Below are positions 10,715 through 24,504 of a DNA stretch of 64,000 nucleotides, in pieces (the first letter of the stretch is position 1; each line of letters starts with the position of its first letter). Origin of the DNA: Vespula vulgaris (taxonomy: Eukaryota > Arthropoda > Insecta > Hymenoptera > Vespidae); NCBI RefSeq assembly GCF_905475345.1, contig NC_066601.1, positions 2,572,501 to 2,636,500 of the forward strand, in the 5' to 3' direction. A model generated the notes under the pieces. It ran no database searches. It had not been told where the DNA came from and saw nothing but the letters and a program-made list of their open reading frames with translations. The position numbers and the translations under genes are program-made.

Positions 10715-13700
10715 ATGGTTGCGAAGGATTCGAAAGTGGTTACAGCAGAGCTGATGAACCCCTACGAGAAACCACCGGCTATGTCTACTGGTCAATCGTT
10801 GAAGACATTCTTGTATAATCATGAGAGTGGTGCTTTCATGGGCAGGACCGTCAGTAGTTGGGGTAAATAGAAAATGGAGATATATTTATTAATATATATA
10901 TATATATACATATGCATATATATTTGTGAAATATATCATTTATACATAACATATATTTTCTTAAAATATGTCAAATATAGGAATCAAGAGAGTGGAATAG
11001 AAAAATTTAGATAGATGCTTGTTAGATAGTATCAGTATGGGAGTATCAGGTAACGCGTCGGTCAATGTGAAACACTGACCGTTTCCCGCGTTACCTGGCC
11101 TTCGATTTCAATTCGGTTAGCTCATCAAGATCGTTATATTTACTGACGATAATCGTACGCAGATACATTCTCAATGATTTATCTTGATATAAAAATTCAT
11201 TTGGAATATCAATCCAACGTTTGTTGTGAAATATATAGATGTACATGGCACGATCGTTATGTATTCGATTATTAGTATGCTCTATGTATCATGGCGGTGT
11301 ACGTTCGAGGCATCGATGTCTTCAACGTCCAACATAAATAGAAGCTTGGCGTGTGAATCATCATCGTGTTCTTGCTCTTGAAACAGGAAGTATATTATGG
11401 CTTGGATATTTTGTGCCAATAACCTCTTTTTCTCTTTTTTTTTTTTACACACGATACCGTAATTTTGATCTTATATAGATACATACATACATACATACAT
11501 ACATGTAATACGTAATACACGATTCATGTAATTTTCATTACATATAGATTTTGGTTCATTTTCAACAAAGTCTTGTATGTGCCGTAATCAAATGTATCCT
11601 CCTATTATTCTCGACGGTACTTATGAGCTAATCTAATTGGGGAAACAATTTTCAACAATACGTTTTCTCTGAATGACCATTGAAAAACATTAGGAAGATA
11701 GATTAGATATCGTTAGAAAACTTTTAGAGCTATTGAAAGAGATTTTGATTATAAAATAATTATTTATTGTAATTAGATTGGAAATCGTTGTGAAAGACTC
11801 GTTATATTAATTAATTGTGTGTGTGATATATATTTTTTATATTATATATACATATATATAAAAATAAAAAATAGATATATAAATATAAAAGAAAGCTTCT
11901 CGCATAATAATTCGTATTAATTTAGACTGTTATATAGCTTGAAAGGAAGAGGATTAAGAAAGAAATAAGGGTGTGGTGTGTTTGTCTTTGTGTTTTCCTA
12001 ATCGATCGAACGAAATAAACTATACGAAGCATGGTACTTCGTTTATATACCTGTTGTCCTTTTTTTACTTTCTTAGACAGCATTATATTACAAGTAATAA
12101 TATATATATATATATAAATTTTTGTATTTTTATATTCGTCAAATATTTATCACAAAATGAAAAACATTAATAATAATCGATTTAAAATTAGTCGACAATT
12201 TGGAAGACGAGTTAATCATGCTTTATTTACAAAATTTCTTATATAGTCTATCGATCTAAATTTGAATCCACCTTATTTTATATGTTAATCTTAAAAATTA
12301 TTAATGGAAATGGAAAGGATTAGAGATTATATTTAAGTAGCATTCATTCATTCATATATTCATTCATTCATGCATGCATGCATTCATTCATTCATTCATT
12401 CATCATACCATTCATTTGGACGTTTCAAGAGACAATGCATTTATACAATCACAATTGTGAGATCATCACTTTCAGAGTAATAAACTTGGCAAGGCTATAA
12501 CACGAAATGCCTTCTCTCATCCCTTTAATTCTTCAAATGTACAGTTTCCGTTCTCTTCCGGTTCATCAACGACTCTAACAACGTTGTAAAACGAGCCAAG
12601 TTACATAGGGTGTGCTGGGGATGAGGGAGGAGGAGAGGTGGTACGGAGGGTCCTCTTGTTTTCGTTAATCTCAACAATTTAAAACAAAGGGAATAGTACT
12701 TTGATCCTTAATTCAATCTCTTTCTATCTCTCTATCTCTCTCTCTCTCTCTCTCTCCCTCTGTTTCAATAGTACAGGAAGACCTACAATAACAATCGGTA
12801 GGGTTACCGTGTGATTGTGCCCTCTCTTGTAATTAGCTCAGAAGCCTGTCACTATTGCAGTTTTATGCAAATTACACTGAGCTTCAAAATTCACCTCACG
12901 ATTTATCCTTGGTAAGCAATTGACCTCGACACTGTTACACTCCGAAGTTCCTCATCCCCGTATCGTTGGTTCCTGTGTCTATGTCTCTCTCTCTCTCTCT
13001 GTCTGTCTGTCTCTCTCTGTCTCTTTCTGCATGAACACAAGTATAGACATAGTAACACGTTCATCAAAGCTTGCTCCTCGTTATTTGATATTTATTTGCT
13101 GTCCACTGATTGCTAATTTTTTTTTCTTCAACTTTATCATAGTAGAATAAATCAAAATGAATGATACGTAGAAATCTGATTTGGATTTGTATCAAATTTA
13201 TTTGTAGGATTTATTAATTGTCTTTATGGATCAATTATTTTGATATTTAAAAGAAGAAATTATGTTATGTTAAACTTATTAATATAAAGCATGGATTATT
13301 TTATGAATGATTTATACTATACTAAACTTATGCAATATTTATTATATTTTATTAAAATTATATATACTAAAATAAAGCTAATATGTTGTATAAGTTAAAC
13401 TATAAGAGTATAGGATAATTCATAGTATAGTTATTTCCAGTATAACTTGGTACAACTATGTAGTTTTATATTTACATTTTAATTAATATCGACTAACTTT
13501 TACGATAAATAAGTAAATAATGTTATCAAAAAAGGAAAAAGAAAGAAAGAAGAAAGATTAATCTTTTTATTTTTCTTTTAATTTTACAATTATTTTTTGC
13601 TTTGAAACTCTCTATCAGTTGTTGCAGTGGGTACTCCGTCTATTGCCTTTGAAATAACTATTACTAATCGGATTGAGAAAAGCTGAGTAGCACCGATGGG

Positions 13701-14190
13701 ACCTTGAAAAACCTGAATATCAAAGAGAATCACTAGTTCTAATGCATCAACATGATTACACAGTTTCCACAATTCTTTTAGAAATTACTCCTATTCTGTT
13801 GATAATATATTCAAGTAGAGATCTTTTAGAAGAAGAAGAAGAAAAAAAAAAGACAGAAACAAGAAAAAAGAAAAGAAGAAAAAAAGAGATACGTCTAAAA
13901 CGATTTATGTAGAACCGAAAAGACCTAAGCGCACTCGTTTCACCGTGATTTCGCGTTGGACACAATGCTTAGCTCGGCTGTATGGTAATTGTTAAACTTC
14001 CTTCAGCGTAAACGTGTACAACGAGGTCAATTGGCGTTAAATGGAAGCATTATAGCATTACGTAACTTAGGACCATTCTGAAGGGTACACCCACGCGACT
14101 ATAACCATAGCTTTTGTTCATTCTTTGTCGCCTGAGATCTATCGTCTGGGAAATATATTTTTCTAAATCAAAAGTTATATATCCAGACTC

Positions 14191-14233
<43 letters not shown>

Positions 14234-17223
14234 TTAATTTCAATGCTCTTAATCCTAGATACAACAAGCTAGAGATCTCTTCATTAATATTATTATTACA
14301 ATTTCAATTTGGATGAATTCGCAATAATGAATACATAACAACATCTATTAAGTTTCCCTCGATATGTATATTTGTTGCAAGAAAAGTGATGTTATAATCT
14401 AATGAAATTTTCTTTTTCTTTTTTTTCCTTCTTTTTTTATTTTTACAAAAAGATTTATATCAAGAGATATTCTCTGACCTTATCACACATGGCCCCGAGA
14501 GATGATAACTTGCATGACCATCGTGTCACACAGAGGTCGACAATTGTTGACTAAAGTGAATCGGTTAATGTAAGCGTTTGCGGTTCGTACTCTGACTGAC
14601 TTTCAACATAAGTGGAGACAAGATACTCCGTATTATTATTCTATTTATTCGTCTTAGAATATAATGAGGTTTAAATTAAAATATCATTATTTATTTTATC
14701 TTTACAATGGAGAATACATTTTTATATTTTGGATTAACGATTTATTTGTCGCAAGTTTTCTTTTTCTTTCTTTCTTTCTTTCTTTTTTTTTTTTAATTTA
14801 TGATCAAGTCGAAGCATATCATTCAATACGTCTACCAATACCATTTCAGTTTGCTCGTTCGATAGAAATTGATAAGAGCTCGATAGCATATGTATTCATA
14901 CCGTCGGATCACAAATCAAACACCGCAAGACCTTGCTTAGAGGTAAATCAAGTGGCGTGTGTGTTGCTATCGATATCCAAGGATCGTAATAAAGGCACCT
15001 TGAGCGCGCACATGTTCAAACGAGGACACGTTCGTATTAGATTTATGGTTGAGTATTATTTATCTATGACTCCCCTCCCAAAAAATTCATAACTTGGATC
15101 ATCAACGATTAGTACAAAAGACAAGGCTTGATCTATATATACTAACTCATTTTATTTGTAGTAATTTAATAGTTTAATTAAAGAATCAAATCTCTTAATT
15201 AAAAAATTTAATCCCATTAGTAAATTATGTACATATGTCTAAGAATGACTTATCTATGATTAGAAATATTCACTTTTTGGATCATTGATTATTTATATAG
15301 TCTAGAATTGATTTATGTGTATATTAACATTTTTTAATAGTAATCTAACAAAGTATCTGATAAATAGTTCAATTTCGGAAAGAAAAAAAGAAATAAAATA
15401 AACTTTAATTAAAGATTGTGAATCGTTCGATAGACAAGTTTATGTCCATAGTATAGAGAAAATTATACGAAAGATGACCTTGCAAGACATCCAATTGACT
15501 CTTAATTGAATTGTTCCACTTGACCAAGACCAAGACACTATGATCTTCCGCTAAATTGGAACTCCGATTAATACAATTATCTTACATTACACAACGTACT
15601 GTCATGACTACTTGTCGATCAACTCAATTAAATTTTAATCAGTCTGAAATAATGATTGAGTCTAATTTTTTTTTATTACAGCAATAAAATATAGCAATAC
15701 AAATATCATGCAATAAAATATCAATATAATCTATTTTATTGCAGGTAAAATAGGGCTGTTCTATTTGGTATTTTATGGAATACTGGCAGCATTGGTCGCA
15801 ATCTGTTTTTGGGGATTCTTTCAAACTCTTGACCCAAGGATACCTCGATGGCAATTAGAACGTTCTATAATCGGAACTAACCCAGGTAAAATGTATTTAA
15901 ATAACACTACTATTTATTTATTGAAAATTCTGATATAATATAATGAAGTAAGTGATACGTAATATTTTATACAAATTTTCTAAGAAAGAAAAAAAAAACA
16001 TTTAGTATTTTTTAAATTTAAGTAAATAATAGTAATATTTTTTTACTGAAAATCTCGACGTTACTTATTGGCCAACACTTGACATTTAATACTTATACAA
16101 ATAATAAAATTTTAATAATAGCTTGAAATTTTGCAGGATTGGGTTTCAGGCCGATGCCACCAATGGAAAATGTAGAAAGCACATTAATTTGGTACAGTGG
16201 AACAGACAGTGAAAATTTTAAACATTGGGTTGATTCTCTTCAAAGCTTCTTAAAGGGTAATTACAATAATTTTTTTTAAATTATATTGCAATCTGAATTG
16301 AAATGGTTAATAGAAAAAATGAATAAATGTATTATTTATAGAATACATAACACCTGGCTCCATTCCTGGGCTTGGTGCTAACATTAACAAATGTGATTAC
16401 AATCAACCACCACCACCTGGAAAAGTTTGCGACGTGGATGTAAAAAATTGGCATCCTTGTACAAAAGAAAATAAATATAATTATCATAAATCGGCACCAT
16501 GTATTTTTCTTAAACTGAATAAGGTAATTTTCTTTTTCTTTTTTTTTTCCAAAATTAAATTTAATATTTTAAGATTTCTTTTTAATACAGACAATTGAAA
16601 TTAAAATTGATTTGAGATTACAACTTTTTAAAAATAAATAATTGATAATTGAATGCTCTACTTTATAATAACAAACCTATAGAAAAGTTTACATTATTTA
16701 TTAGTTATAATAATCACGTGTTCTTCTTTATAAAGATTTATGGCTGGAGACCGGAATTTTACAACGACACGGAATCCTTGCCGGAAAAAATGCCACTTGA
16801 TTTAAAAGAACATATCGCAAGTTTAAAAGATAAGAATTCTTTAGTACTCAATACAATTTGGGTTTCTTGCGAGGGTGAAAATCCTGCTGATCAAGAGAAC
16901 ATAGGACCAATTAATTATTTACCACGACGAGGTTTCCCCGGTTATTTTTATCCTTTCGAAAATTCGGAAGGATATTTGAGTCCTTTGGTTGCTGTCCATT
17001 TTGTAAGACCACGTAGTAAGTACAAGAAATATATTATAATACTCGTTAAAAATAAAAATACAAATAAAACTAAAAATTATCATTAAAATTTCGTTTACAA
17101 TTGTTTGTTTCTTTTTCAGCTGGTATTTTAATAAACGTGGAATGCAAGGCATGGGCCAAAAATATTAAACATAGCCGCAACGATAAATTAGGTGCTGTTC
17201 ACTTTGAACTGATGATAGATTAA
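10715..17223 (+). CDS. nrv3: Na+/K+-ATPase beta subunit, nervana 3-like
   Basis: Six exons: 10715-10862, 15745-15885, 16137-16256, 16342-16523, 16736-17015, 17120-17223; 975 nt, 324 residues, normal for the family. It is a type II membrane glycoprotein: cytoplasmic N-terminus of about 50 residues ending MGRTVSSWG, one transmembrane helix at about 52-75 (LFYLVFYGILAALVAICFWG), then the ectodomain. Six ectodomain cysteines expected to form three disulfides are present in NKCDY, GKVCDVD, HPCTKE, APCIFL, VSCEGE and VECKAW. The family motifs GLGFRPMP, KLNKIYGW and GYLSPLVAVHF are intact. The protein pairs with the catalytic alpha subunit for assembly and delivery of the pump, and in flies with septate junctions. 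Assignment to the nrv3 rather than nrv1/nrv2 branch rests on the MGRT-SSWG and PPPPGK-type motifs and is tentative. AATAAA at 17402-17407 is a candidate polyA signal. Confidence 0.95.
11047..11097. repeat. Strong interrupted inverted repeat (possible hairpin RNA or paired regulatory site)
   Basis: The outer arms CAGGTAACGCG (11047-11057) and CGCGTTACCTG (11087-11097) are perfect complements. Inside them CGGTCA (11059-11064) pairs with TGACCG (11076-11081), and GTG (11067-11069) pairs with CAC (11073-11075) around an AAA loop. The result is a 51-nt stem of 20 base pairs with two small bulges. It is GC-rich against an AT-rich intron. Each outer arm also contains the E-box-like CAGGTA/TACCTG. 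Confidence 0.6.
12342..12402. repeat. (CATT)n/(CATG)n tetranucleotide repeat
   Basis: About 60 bp of CATT units with a short CATG block in the middle, inside intron 1 of the nrv3-like gene. Confidence 0.8.
14196..14231. repeat. (CT)n microsatellite
   Basis: About 36 bp of uninterrupted CT dinucleotides in intron 1 of the nrv3-like gene. A similar but shorter CT tract lies at about 12722-12757. Confidence 0.85.
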
Positions 17224-18938
17224 TGTTTTAAAATGCAGATCTTTTTTCGATATTTTTTAAATATAATAGCTGAGCTATCAACTTTTATACTTTTCAGGTT
17301 CTGCATAGAACCTGACAATATGTATTTCACCTTTAATAAATTATTACGTGTCTCTAAGCATTTTTTACCAAGTAAACCGCGTAGAAAGTACTTAGAGTAA
17401 AAATAAAATGTTCTGGGAATAATCGTCCCACCTGAAATTTGATCCTGATTAATTTTTTTTTTTTCCAATAGATTCTTTTATTATATCGATCAATGAAACG
17501 GAAATATATCTTAGAGTTTTCTAAAATTATATAATAAAAACAATAATTGGAATAAAAAAAAATAGTTTTGTATCATAATTAATATCTGAATAATTTTTAT
17601 ATAAAATAATAAGATCTATGAAGGAATAGTGACAAGCATGATATAATTGAAAAAACTTATATAATTTATATTAAAGGTATTACGTGCTTTTTTTTTTATG
17701 TAGGAAGTGAATAAGAGTTGTAAATTAAAAAATAACATTAATTGTGTACAATTCTCAATTGTAATTAAGTTTTTATAATATATAAAATCTCTCCATTTTT
17801 GTTTCTATTTCAGCTAATTTATATGATTATTTTTGAAAAGCTCAGATTTTTTGTATAATATTATTGTACATTTTGAGGGGAACAGATCTGCATTTGATTA
17901 TACACACATATATATATACATATACATATGTATATATATGTACACACACACACACACATTATGTTTAAGTATTAAATGTAATTAAGTGTTAATGACAAAA
18001 TAATTACAAGAAAAACAAAAAACGAAACAAAAAAAAAAAGACAAACTGTACTCTCGTTAGTGTAAATTTATAAGATTTTTGCACGTTCTATAGATAATAT
18101 TGATGTGTTTTATTATTAAAATGCACACGAAGTTTTTCAGTGAAAAACTTATGCTTTTTCAGGAAAGATTGTTGCACTTGCAAAAAAATCCGCGGGGCGA
18201 TTCTTACTTAGGTAGCGTTATTTTCTTTCTTTCTTTTTTTTCTTTTTTTTTTTGATCAAAAATATTTCACAATTTAATATTCATTTAAACAAAACAAAAA
18301 ATACACTTCACTAGAATTTAATAATTTACATTTTCAATAAATCGCTATTGTTTATATATATATATACACATGCGATTCATTTTATTTAGTTGTAATATTT
18401 CTCGAGTACAATTTCTAACTTACAACCAAATTTAAACGATCATTCAGTATTATTAAGGCCATTTAAATAAATATCTACTTTGTTAATATAGGGTATGTGT
18501 TTTAAGAAAAAAACAGCCCCAAAAAATAGGACAAACTGCCGAAACAATGTTCTTCCCCGGAAACATATATATGTATATTATTTCGAAAAAAAAAGAAAAC
18601 AATTACGAAATAACCATAGCATTGCTTCGTATAATTCTGATGAATCACATGCATTTTTACTTTTGTCCTTTATATACACATATATATTATAACAATGATC
18701 GAAGATTTTATATGAACAAAAAACAAAACTCACTTATTTTCTTGATTTTCTAATTACAATAATAATGAATATAAAAGACACCAAAACACAATACTATATC
18801 AGAATATTGTTACAATATTTTGTAAAATTTATAAATATAATAACAATATTTATAAATTTTCGGAGTATCGAATTATTTTCATGTCAAGATAAACTCTCGA
18901 ATGAGTACAGTGCTATCGAAATGAAACTGAAAGAAATC

Positions 18939-18942
<4 letters not shown>

Positions 18943-19000
<58 letters not shown>
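18943..19000. repeat. (TA)n microsatellite
   Basis: About 58 bp of nearly pure TA dinucleotides between the two beta-subunit genes. ORFs on both strands across it encode only alternating Ile/Tyr. Confidence 0.9.
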
Positions 19001-20467
19001 GGGTGTTTTTAATCTAATGGTACAACCAAAAGAATTTGATTTTATATGAAAAAATAAATCGTAAATATAGTATAACATTTTTATACAGATCTTTAAATTT
19101 AATTCATTCAAAAACAAAGTCACTTTACAATTTCGATTTATTTTTTCATATAAATATATTTCCTTTAGAGTAATATCGCTAGATTAGAATCATTCTATAT
19201 ATATACAGTCCATGAAGAAATTTTAATTATAAAAATCTTGACCTGCAAAGAGATATATTTACAAGTGCCTTGAAATTTAGAATCTCATTATAATTCTTTA
19301 AGTATACATTTTTCTGCGATTATCATATTTTTACACAATTTTATGAGATAGAACTGAAATGTATAATAAAGTAATGTGTACTTGCCAAAAAGTTCAATAA
19401 ATTCTGTGTTTGAATTAATTCATTCTTTTCATTGACAAACATCATTCCTGTTAATGCGTAAAATATAATTAAATATTGTATTAGTCGTTTAATACATTTC
19501 ATTATATTATTATATTTAATATCATTACATGGCTTTCTATTTATATAATGTTTATTTATTAGGTTTTTTCTAATTAATCTTGCAAATTATGATATTTATA
19601 ATGAAATTGATTTGAAAAATATTTGCTTTCTTGTTATTAATTATTTAAGAGCTAAACGATGAAAAAAAAAAATAGTGATATACGATTCTTACATTTCAAT
19701 TTTTGTTCTTTGCATTTTTGTAAGTACATATCCCTTTAGAGAATGTATCATTAGAAAGTATTTATAATACGTAAAAACTATCTTTATGTATATATATGCA
19801 TATATATGTATATGTATATATATGTATATATAGGCATACACACAAAATGTCATTATGTAACATAATTACAAATTACAATTCACCTTTATGAACAATTCTA
19901 ACAAAGGGATTATAAGTACATAAAATTACAACATAATTCCTACACCCATATAAGATACATTTTATACATATGTAATTAGTTGTCACAATCAAATCTTAAA
20001 GTCTAGAGTAATTAATAACAACAATGTGATGGATCTATATTAAAACTGCATCAATTCTTTCGTTTCTATACAAATTTATAATTTATCGAATAAAAATCTT
20101 TTCTAATATACTGCAAAATTTCGAATTTAAAATTACAATATACAATATTTCAAAAAATCTATTATTGTTTTGTTAGTATTCAATTAAAAGAATATAATAA
20201 ATATGATCTTTTATAATTGATATCAACAGCTGTGAAATGCAATGTATGATTTTCTCTAAGAAAAAAAAAAAAAAAAAAAAAAGAAAAGAAAAAAAATAAA
20301 AAACCATTAAGTTTAAGCCGAGAATTAAGAACTTTTTGCAAAGTATCATTTAAGTTTTTATTAAATAAAAAAAAAGAAAAAAAAAAGAAAAAAGATAAAA
20401 AACAAAAAAGAAAATTAAGTCATTAGTACCTCTCCACGAAAATAATGCTGCATATTAAGTTATACAC

Positions 20468-20470
<3 letters not shown>

Positions 20471-20521
<51 letters not shown>

Positions 20522-20545
20522 TGTATATATATATACACATATATA
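20471..20545. repeat. (TA)n with ATGT variants
   Basis: About 75 bp of TA units grading into TATG and ATAC units in the convergent intergenic region. Confidence 0.85.
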
Positions 20546-21309
20546 TATACATATACATACAGGCAAGATATCTATCTCATTGAAAAGTTAATACCTATTG
20601 TCTCGTGTACTATATGACTATTTCTACGTTCTTTTTTAATTATTATCATTATCTGTAACAGCTGTTTTTCAAGCATTTAAAAAAAAAAAAAAAAGAAAGA
20701 AAAAGAAAAAAAAGAAAACAAACCTAAATTTATATTGTATAATCGTCATCGCGTTATTACCTATGAGATAACTGCAAGATGTCAGAAAATGCTTATATAA
20801 AACAGGACTTGTGTGATTCTTCTTTGATAACTAGATAACGCACACATTCATTTTTGTAATAAGCTATTACAAAATATTTCTATCGATCAATAAGTTCGTT
20901 GGCACACTTCGCTATTGTAGAACACATAGGATAGGCAGATTAAAATTTTACATCTATCATACACATATAAATATTATATCACGTTAAAACTTATCAGATA
21001 TGATTGTTAATGAAACTATTTCATTTGCGAATGATTTGATCAATGGAATCGATACTCTATTGGCGTAATAGTAAAGAAATTTGTTTTAAATAATTCCTAT
21101 ATCGTCCTTACATACTCATTATCAGCTCAATATCAATCTGTATTTAACTAGTAATGAGTTCACGTTTACTATACTGAAGATAATTCTAATCTGATTCTGC
21201 ATCGGCATAATGTTTACACATTCGAACGAGAAACGTTCTTTTTTCTAATCAAGTTGACATTACTTCAAGCAGAAGACATTTATGTTTCATAATAGAATGT
21301 GATATGTGA

Positions 21310-24300
21310 CTAGTCTACCAGAAGTTCGAAATGTACAGCACCTTTTTTCTCCGATTTTCTCGTACTGTATTTAATATTCTTCGCCCATGCTCTACACTCA
21401 ACGTTGATTATTGTATTTCCTGAAAACATATATAGATTTATGGATAATTTACAGTTCTTGCGATAATAGTAATAATTTATGGATATTATGACATAGCACA
21501 ATATAGACATTAATTTTATTTATTTTATATTTTTATTTATATATATATATATAAACTGTTTAGAAAAATAGATAATTAACAGATAAACTTACTAGCTGGT
21601 CGAAGAAAATGTACAGCCACGAGTGGGCTTAGGTATCCTTGAACATTCTCATATGGATAATAAAATCCTGGAAATCCATGATTTTGCGGATAGTATGCTA
21701 GTTCACCGATAGTTTCATTATCGTATGGATCCTCCCCTTTGCATGATACCCACACAGTATTTAACTATAATTAAAATGTGATATAATGTAGAATTGTACA
21801 ATGAGTACTCCGCGATGATGATCAATTAACATAATTCATCATTAACTAATATAAAAGTAAAATTTTTCAAATATATAGATATATTCAGAGAACAAGATTA
21901 TAAATTATCTTGAAACTTTTTCTGACCGTACGAACATTGAATTATTAATCTTTCCGTTATCATACAGCTTACAAGTTCACACGTACGCGAGTCTAATAAA
22001 ACGATACGATCTTATCAGCTTACACAACGAGTAAAGTGATTCCGATTATACGAAACATTGATGAATTTGGCTTACAAACATTGTAGAAATTTCACGAATT
22101 TTCATGGAAACTAACGAGTAAAAAAAAAATAAAAAATAAATAAATAAAAAGAAAATTTATTTCCCAACGATTAATTACTAATTAATAAATATCAACGCGC
22201 GATAAGTTAATATACCGACTGGTTGATTTAACTGACCGACTAACTAACCCAAGAACTGTTGGTTTTTTTAATATGATTGATTAAGTTAAGCGGCATATCC
22301 GATGGTAGATCTTTGGTGTCGTTATAATATTCGGGTACCCATCCATATATCTGAAAAAGAAAAAATTTGCTTAGAGAAAAAAAAAAGATTATTTTTTTTC
22401 CTTTTTTTTTCATTTTCTTTTTTTTTATATTTTTATTCGATATTTTCTTTTACTTTTTATTTATTTATTTATTTATTTTTTAGTTTCTTCTTACTCTATT
22501 TAATTTAATAAAAACACAAGGTGCTGAATTGTTGAAACCATATTGTTGTTTCGGTGAACAAGGTCCCCAATTATTGACATCAACAGCACAAACATTTCCA
22601 GGTTTTGGTTTTTGAGTATAACTGCAAATCTGTTGATTCCTACCACCGTTTGGTAAAAGAGACGAATCTATGTATTCTGTAGAAATTTGTATTCACATAA
22701 TCACGTGATAAACTTTGCGTGTAGCATATATTTTCAAATAAATTACGAGAGATAATATCGTCTGACCTTCTAAAAATTTATCCAAAAGTTTGGTCCACTT
22801 TTCCACTTCGGTTGCATTCGATGCTGTATACCAAATTAAAGATCTTTCATCTGGATTGTCCGAAATTGGCCGGAATCCAAGTCCTTTTAACGCGAATACG
22901 TAAGTGACATTTAAAAATTATATAATAATGCAATAATTTATTTTCAATATATTATATAATAATATTTCATTTTATTTATAATATCTACCTTCATATATCT
23001 CCAATATAAATAACTTTTGGTTAGCGCAAAGGGAAAATGCATAGATAACGTTAGAGTTCTGCACTATCGATTTTTTTGATACACACATATATATATATAT
23101 ACGCGAATAAAATATACAGAGCGGGATTTTTTTTTCAAATTATATAGGAACTCTTAAATAATATTTGTATAATTGATATACATTTATGATTACCTGGATT
23201 GGTCCCAATGATACTACTGTCCAATATCCATTTAGGTTTGTCGTTGTTAATAGTTGCCAAAAGGCCCTTCATACAAATTGCAAAGAGCAAGGCCAAAACC
23301 GAGAAGAAACAGCTATAAAAAACGAGTGTCCAAGCTGAAAGATAAATAAGGAAAAAATATGTTTGTAAATTTAATACATGGTTCGATTAATTAATTGTTA
23401 CGAGATAAGAAAAATAACTGATATTTTTCCGTTGATTCTCCGGTAATTATACTTTTGCGTCATCGATTTTAATCATCGTGATCGAGAAAATGTTCAACCT
23501 TCTGTCTCGATCGAACACGGAAATTATTTAAAGCATAGGCAGTCCGCCAAAATCTGTTTCTAAATATAATTTCTTGCTTCGATGTTAGCTCTCAAGTTCT
23601 GCTTCTATCGTCTTAATCTTTCTGAACGTATGAAGAACAAAAATTTAATGATCTATGTGTCGATTTAACGAATATAAAAAATCTCATTTAATAAGTACTT
23701 ATAACTTTGATATTATACTATTCTTTAAAAAAAAAAGAATAAAGAAATAAAGAGGTAAAGATATACTAGGTAGGTCAAAAGTTCTCAATAGTTTAAAAAT
23801 CTGGAAAAGAATTAGTCCGATAAATCTCGAAAAAAAGAAATTGATTTTTAAAATCATTTAAAAACTTTTGATCCATCCTATATATCATATCATGAAATAT
23901 TCAATTACTCAATAAATTATTATTGCAAATTATAAAAATTATTAATGCAAATTAATGAAACATTTTTGTTATATTGAAATAGTGATTTTGTTTTGACTTT
24001 GAGTGATTTTCAAAATAGCGAGAAAATTTTTAATTCGACATTAAAACAAGGAAAAAGAAAGAAAGAAGAAACCAAAATTGTAAACAAAATTCGATACGTT
24101 TCACATCCACCATTTTCTCGAGTAAAGAAATATTTCCTAATGCATTTATATAATGAATACATTTAAATCCAAAATAGAATGAAAGTAGGACGATGGCCTT
24201 AACACGTTAAAGTATGTTTCAGAGTTAACGCGAAACGTAAACACGAGAAAGAAGTTATATACTACATACATATTTAAACTTCCACTCGAATGGAAAAGTC

Positions 24301-24439
24301 ATTATTTAGTTTTTTGTGTTGACTTTTTTTCTTTGTAATTTTCATGAAATAAATACGAATAGAAGGAATATATGAGAGAACGTAATATAGCTAACAAATA
24401 AGTTTGAGCGCGCCATTTTTAAATTGACGTGCTGTTTCG

Positions 24440-24504
<65 letters not shown>

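Larger units (their letters stand above)
10863..15744 (+). other. Intron 1 of the nrv3-like gene
   Basis: This 4.9-kb intron separates the cytoplasmic N-terminal exon from the transmembrane exon. It contains a strong inverted repeat (11047-11097), (ATAC)n near 11480, (CATT)n at about 12342-12402, (CT)n at 12722-12757 and 14196-14231, and several T-rich tracts. ORFs inside it (13590-13965 minus, 14664-15092 plus) show no family motif. Large first introns in beta-subunit genes often hold enhancers or alternative first exons, but none could be identified. Confidence 0.55.
17224..21309. other. Convergent intergenic region between the two beta-subunit genes
   Basis: Four kilobases of AT-rich DNA between the stop codons of two tail-to-tail genes. 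It should contain both 3' untranslated regions; AATAAA at 17402-17407 would serve the left gene. It holds (TA)n at about 18943-19000 and 20471-20545, (CA)n near 17941-17958, and A-rich tracts at about 20262-20303, 20368-20410 and 20678-20720. Several ORFs of 60-80 codons read through TA repeats. No coding gene, transposase or tRNA was recognised. Confidence 0.6.

Noticed and set aside
14664..15092. 142-codon plus-strand ORF in the first intron of the nrv3-like gene
   Set aside because: It begins in AT-rich and T-tract sequence, has no recognised motif and no good splice sites at the ends.
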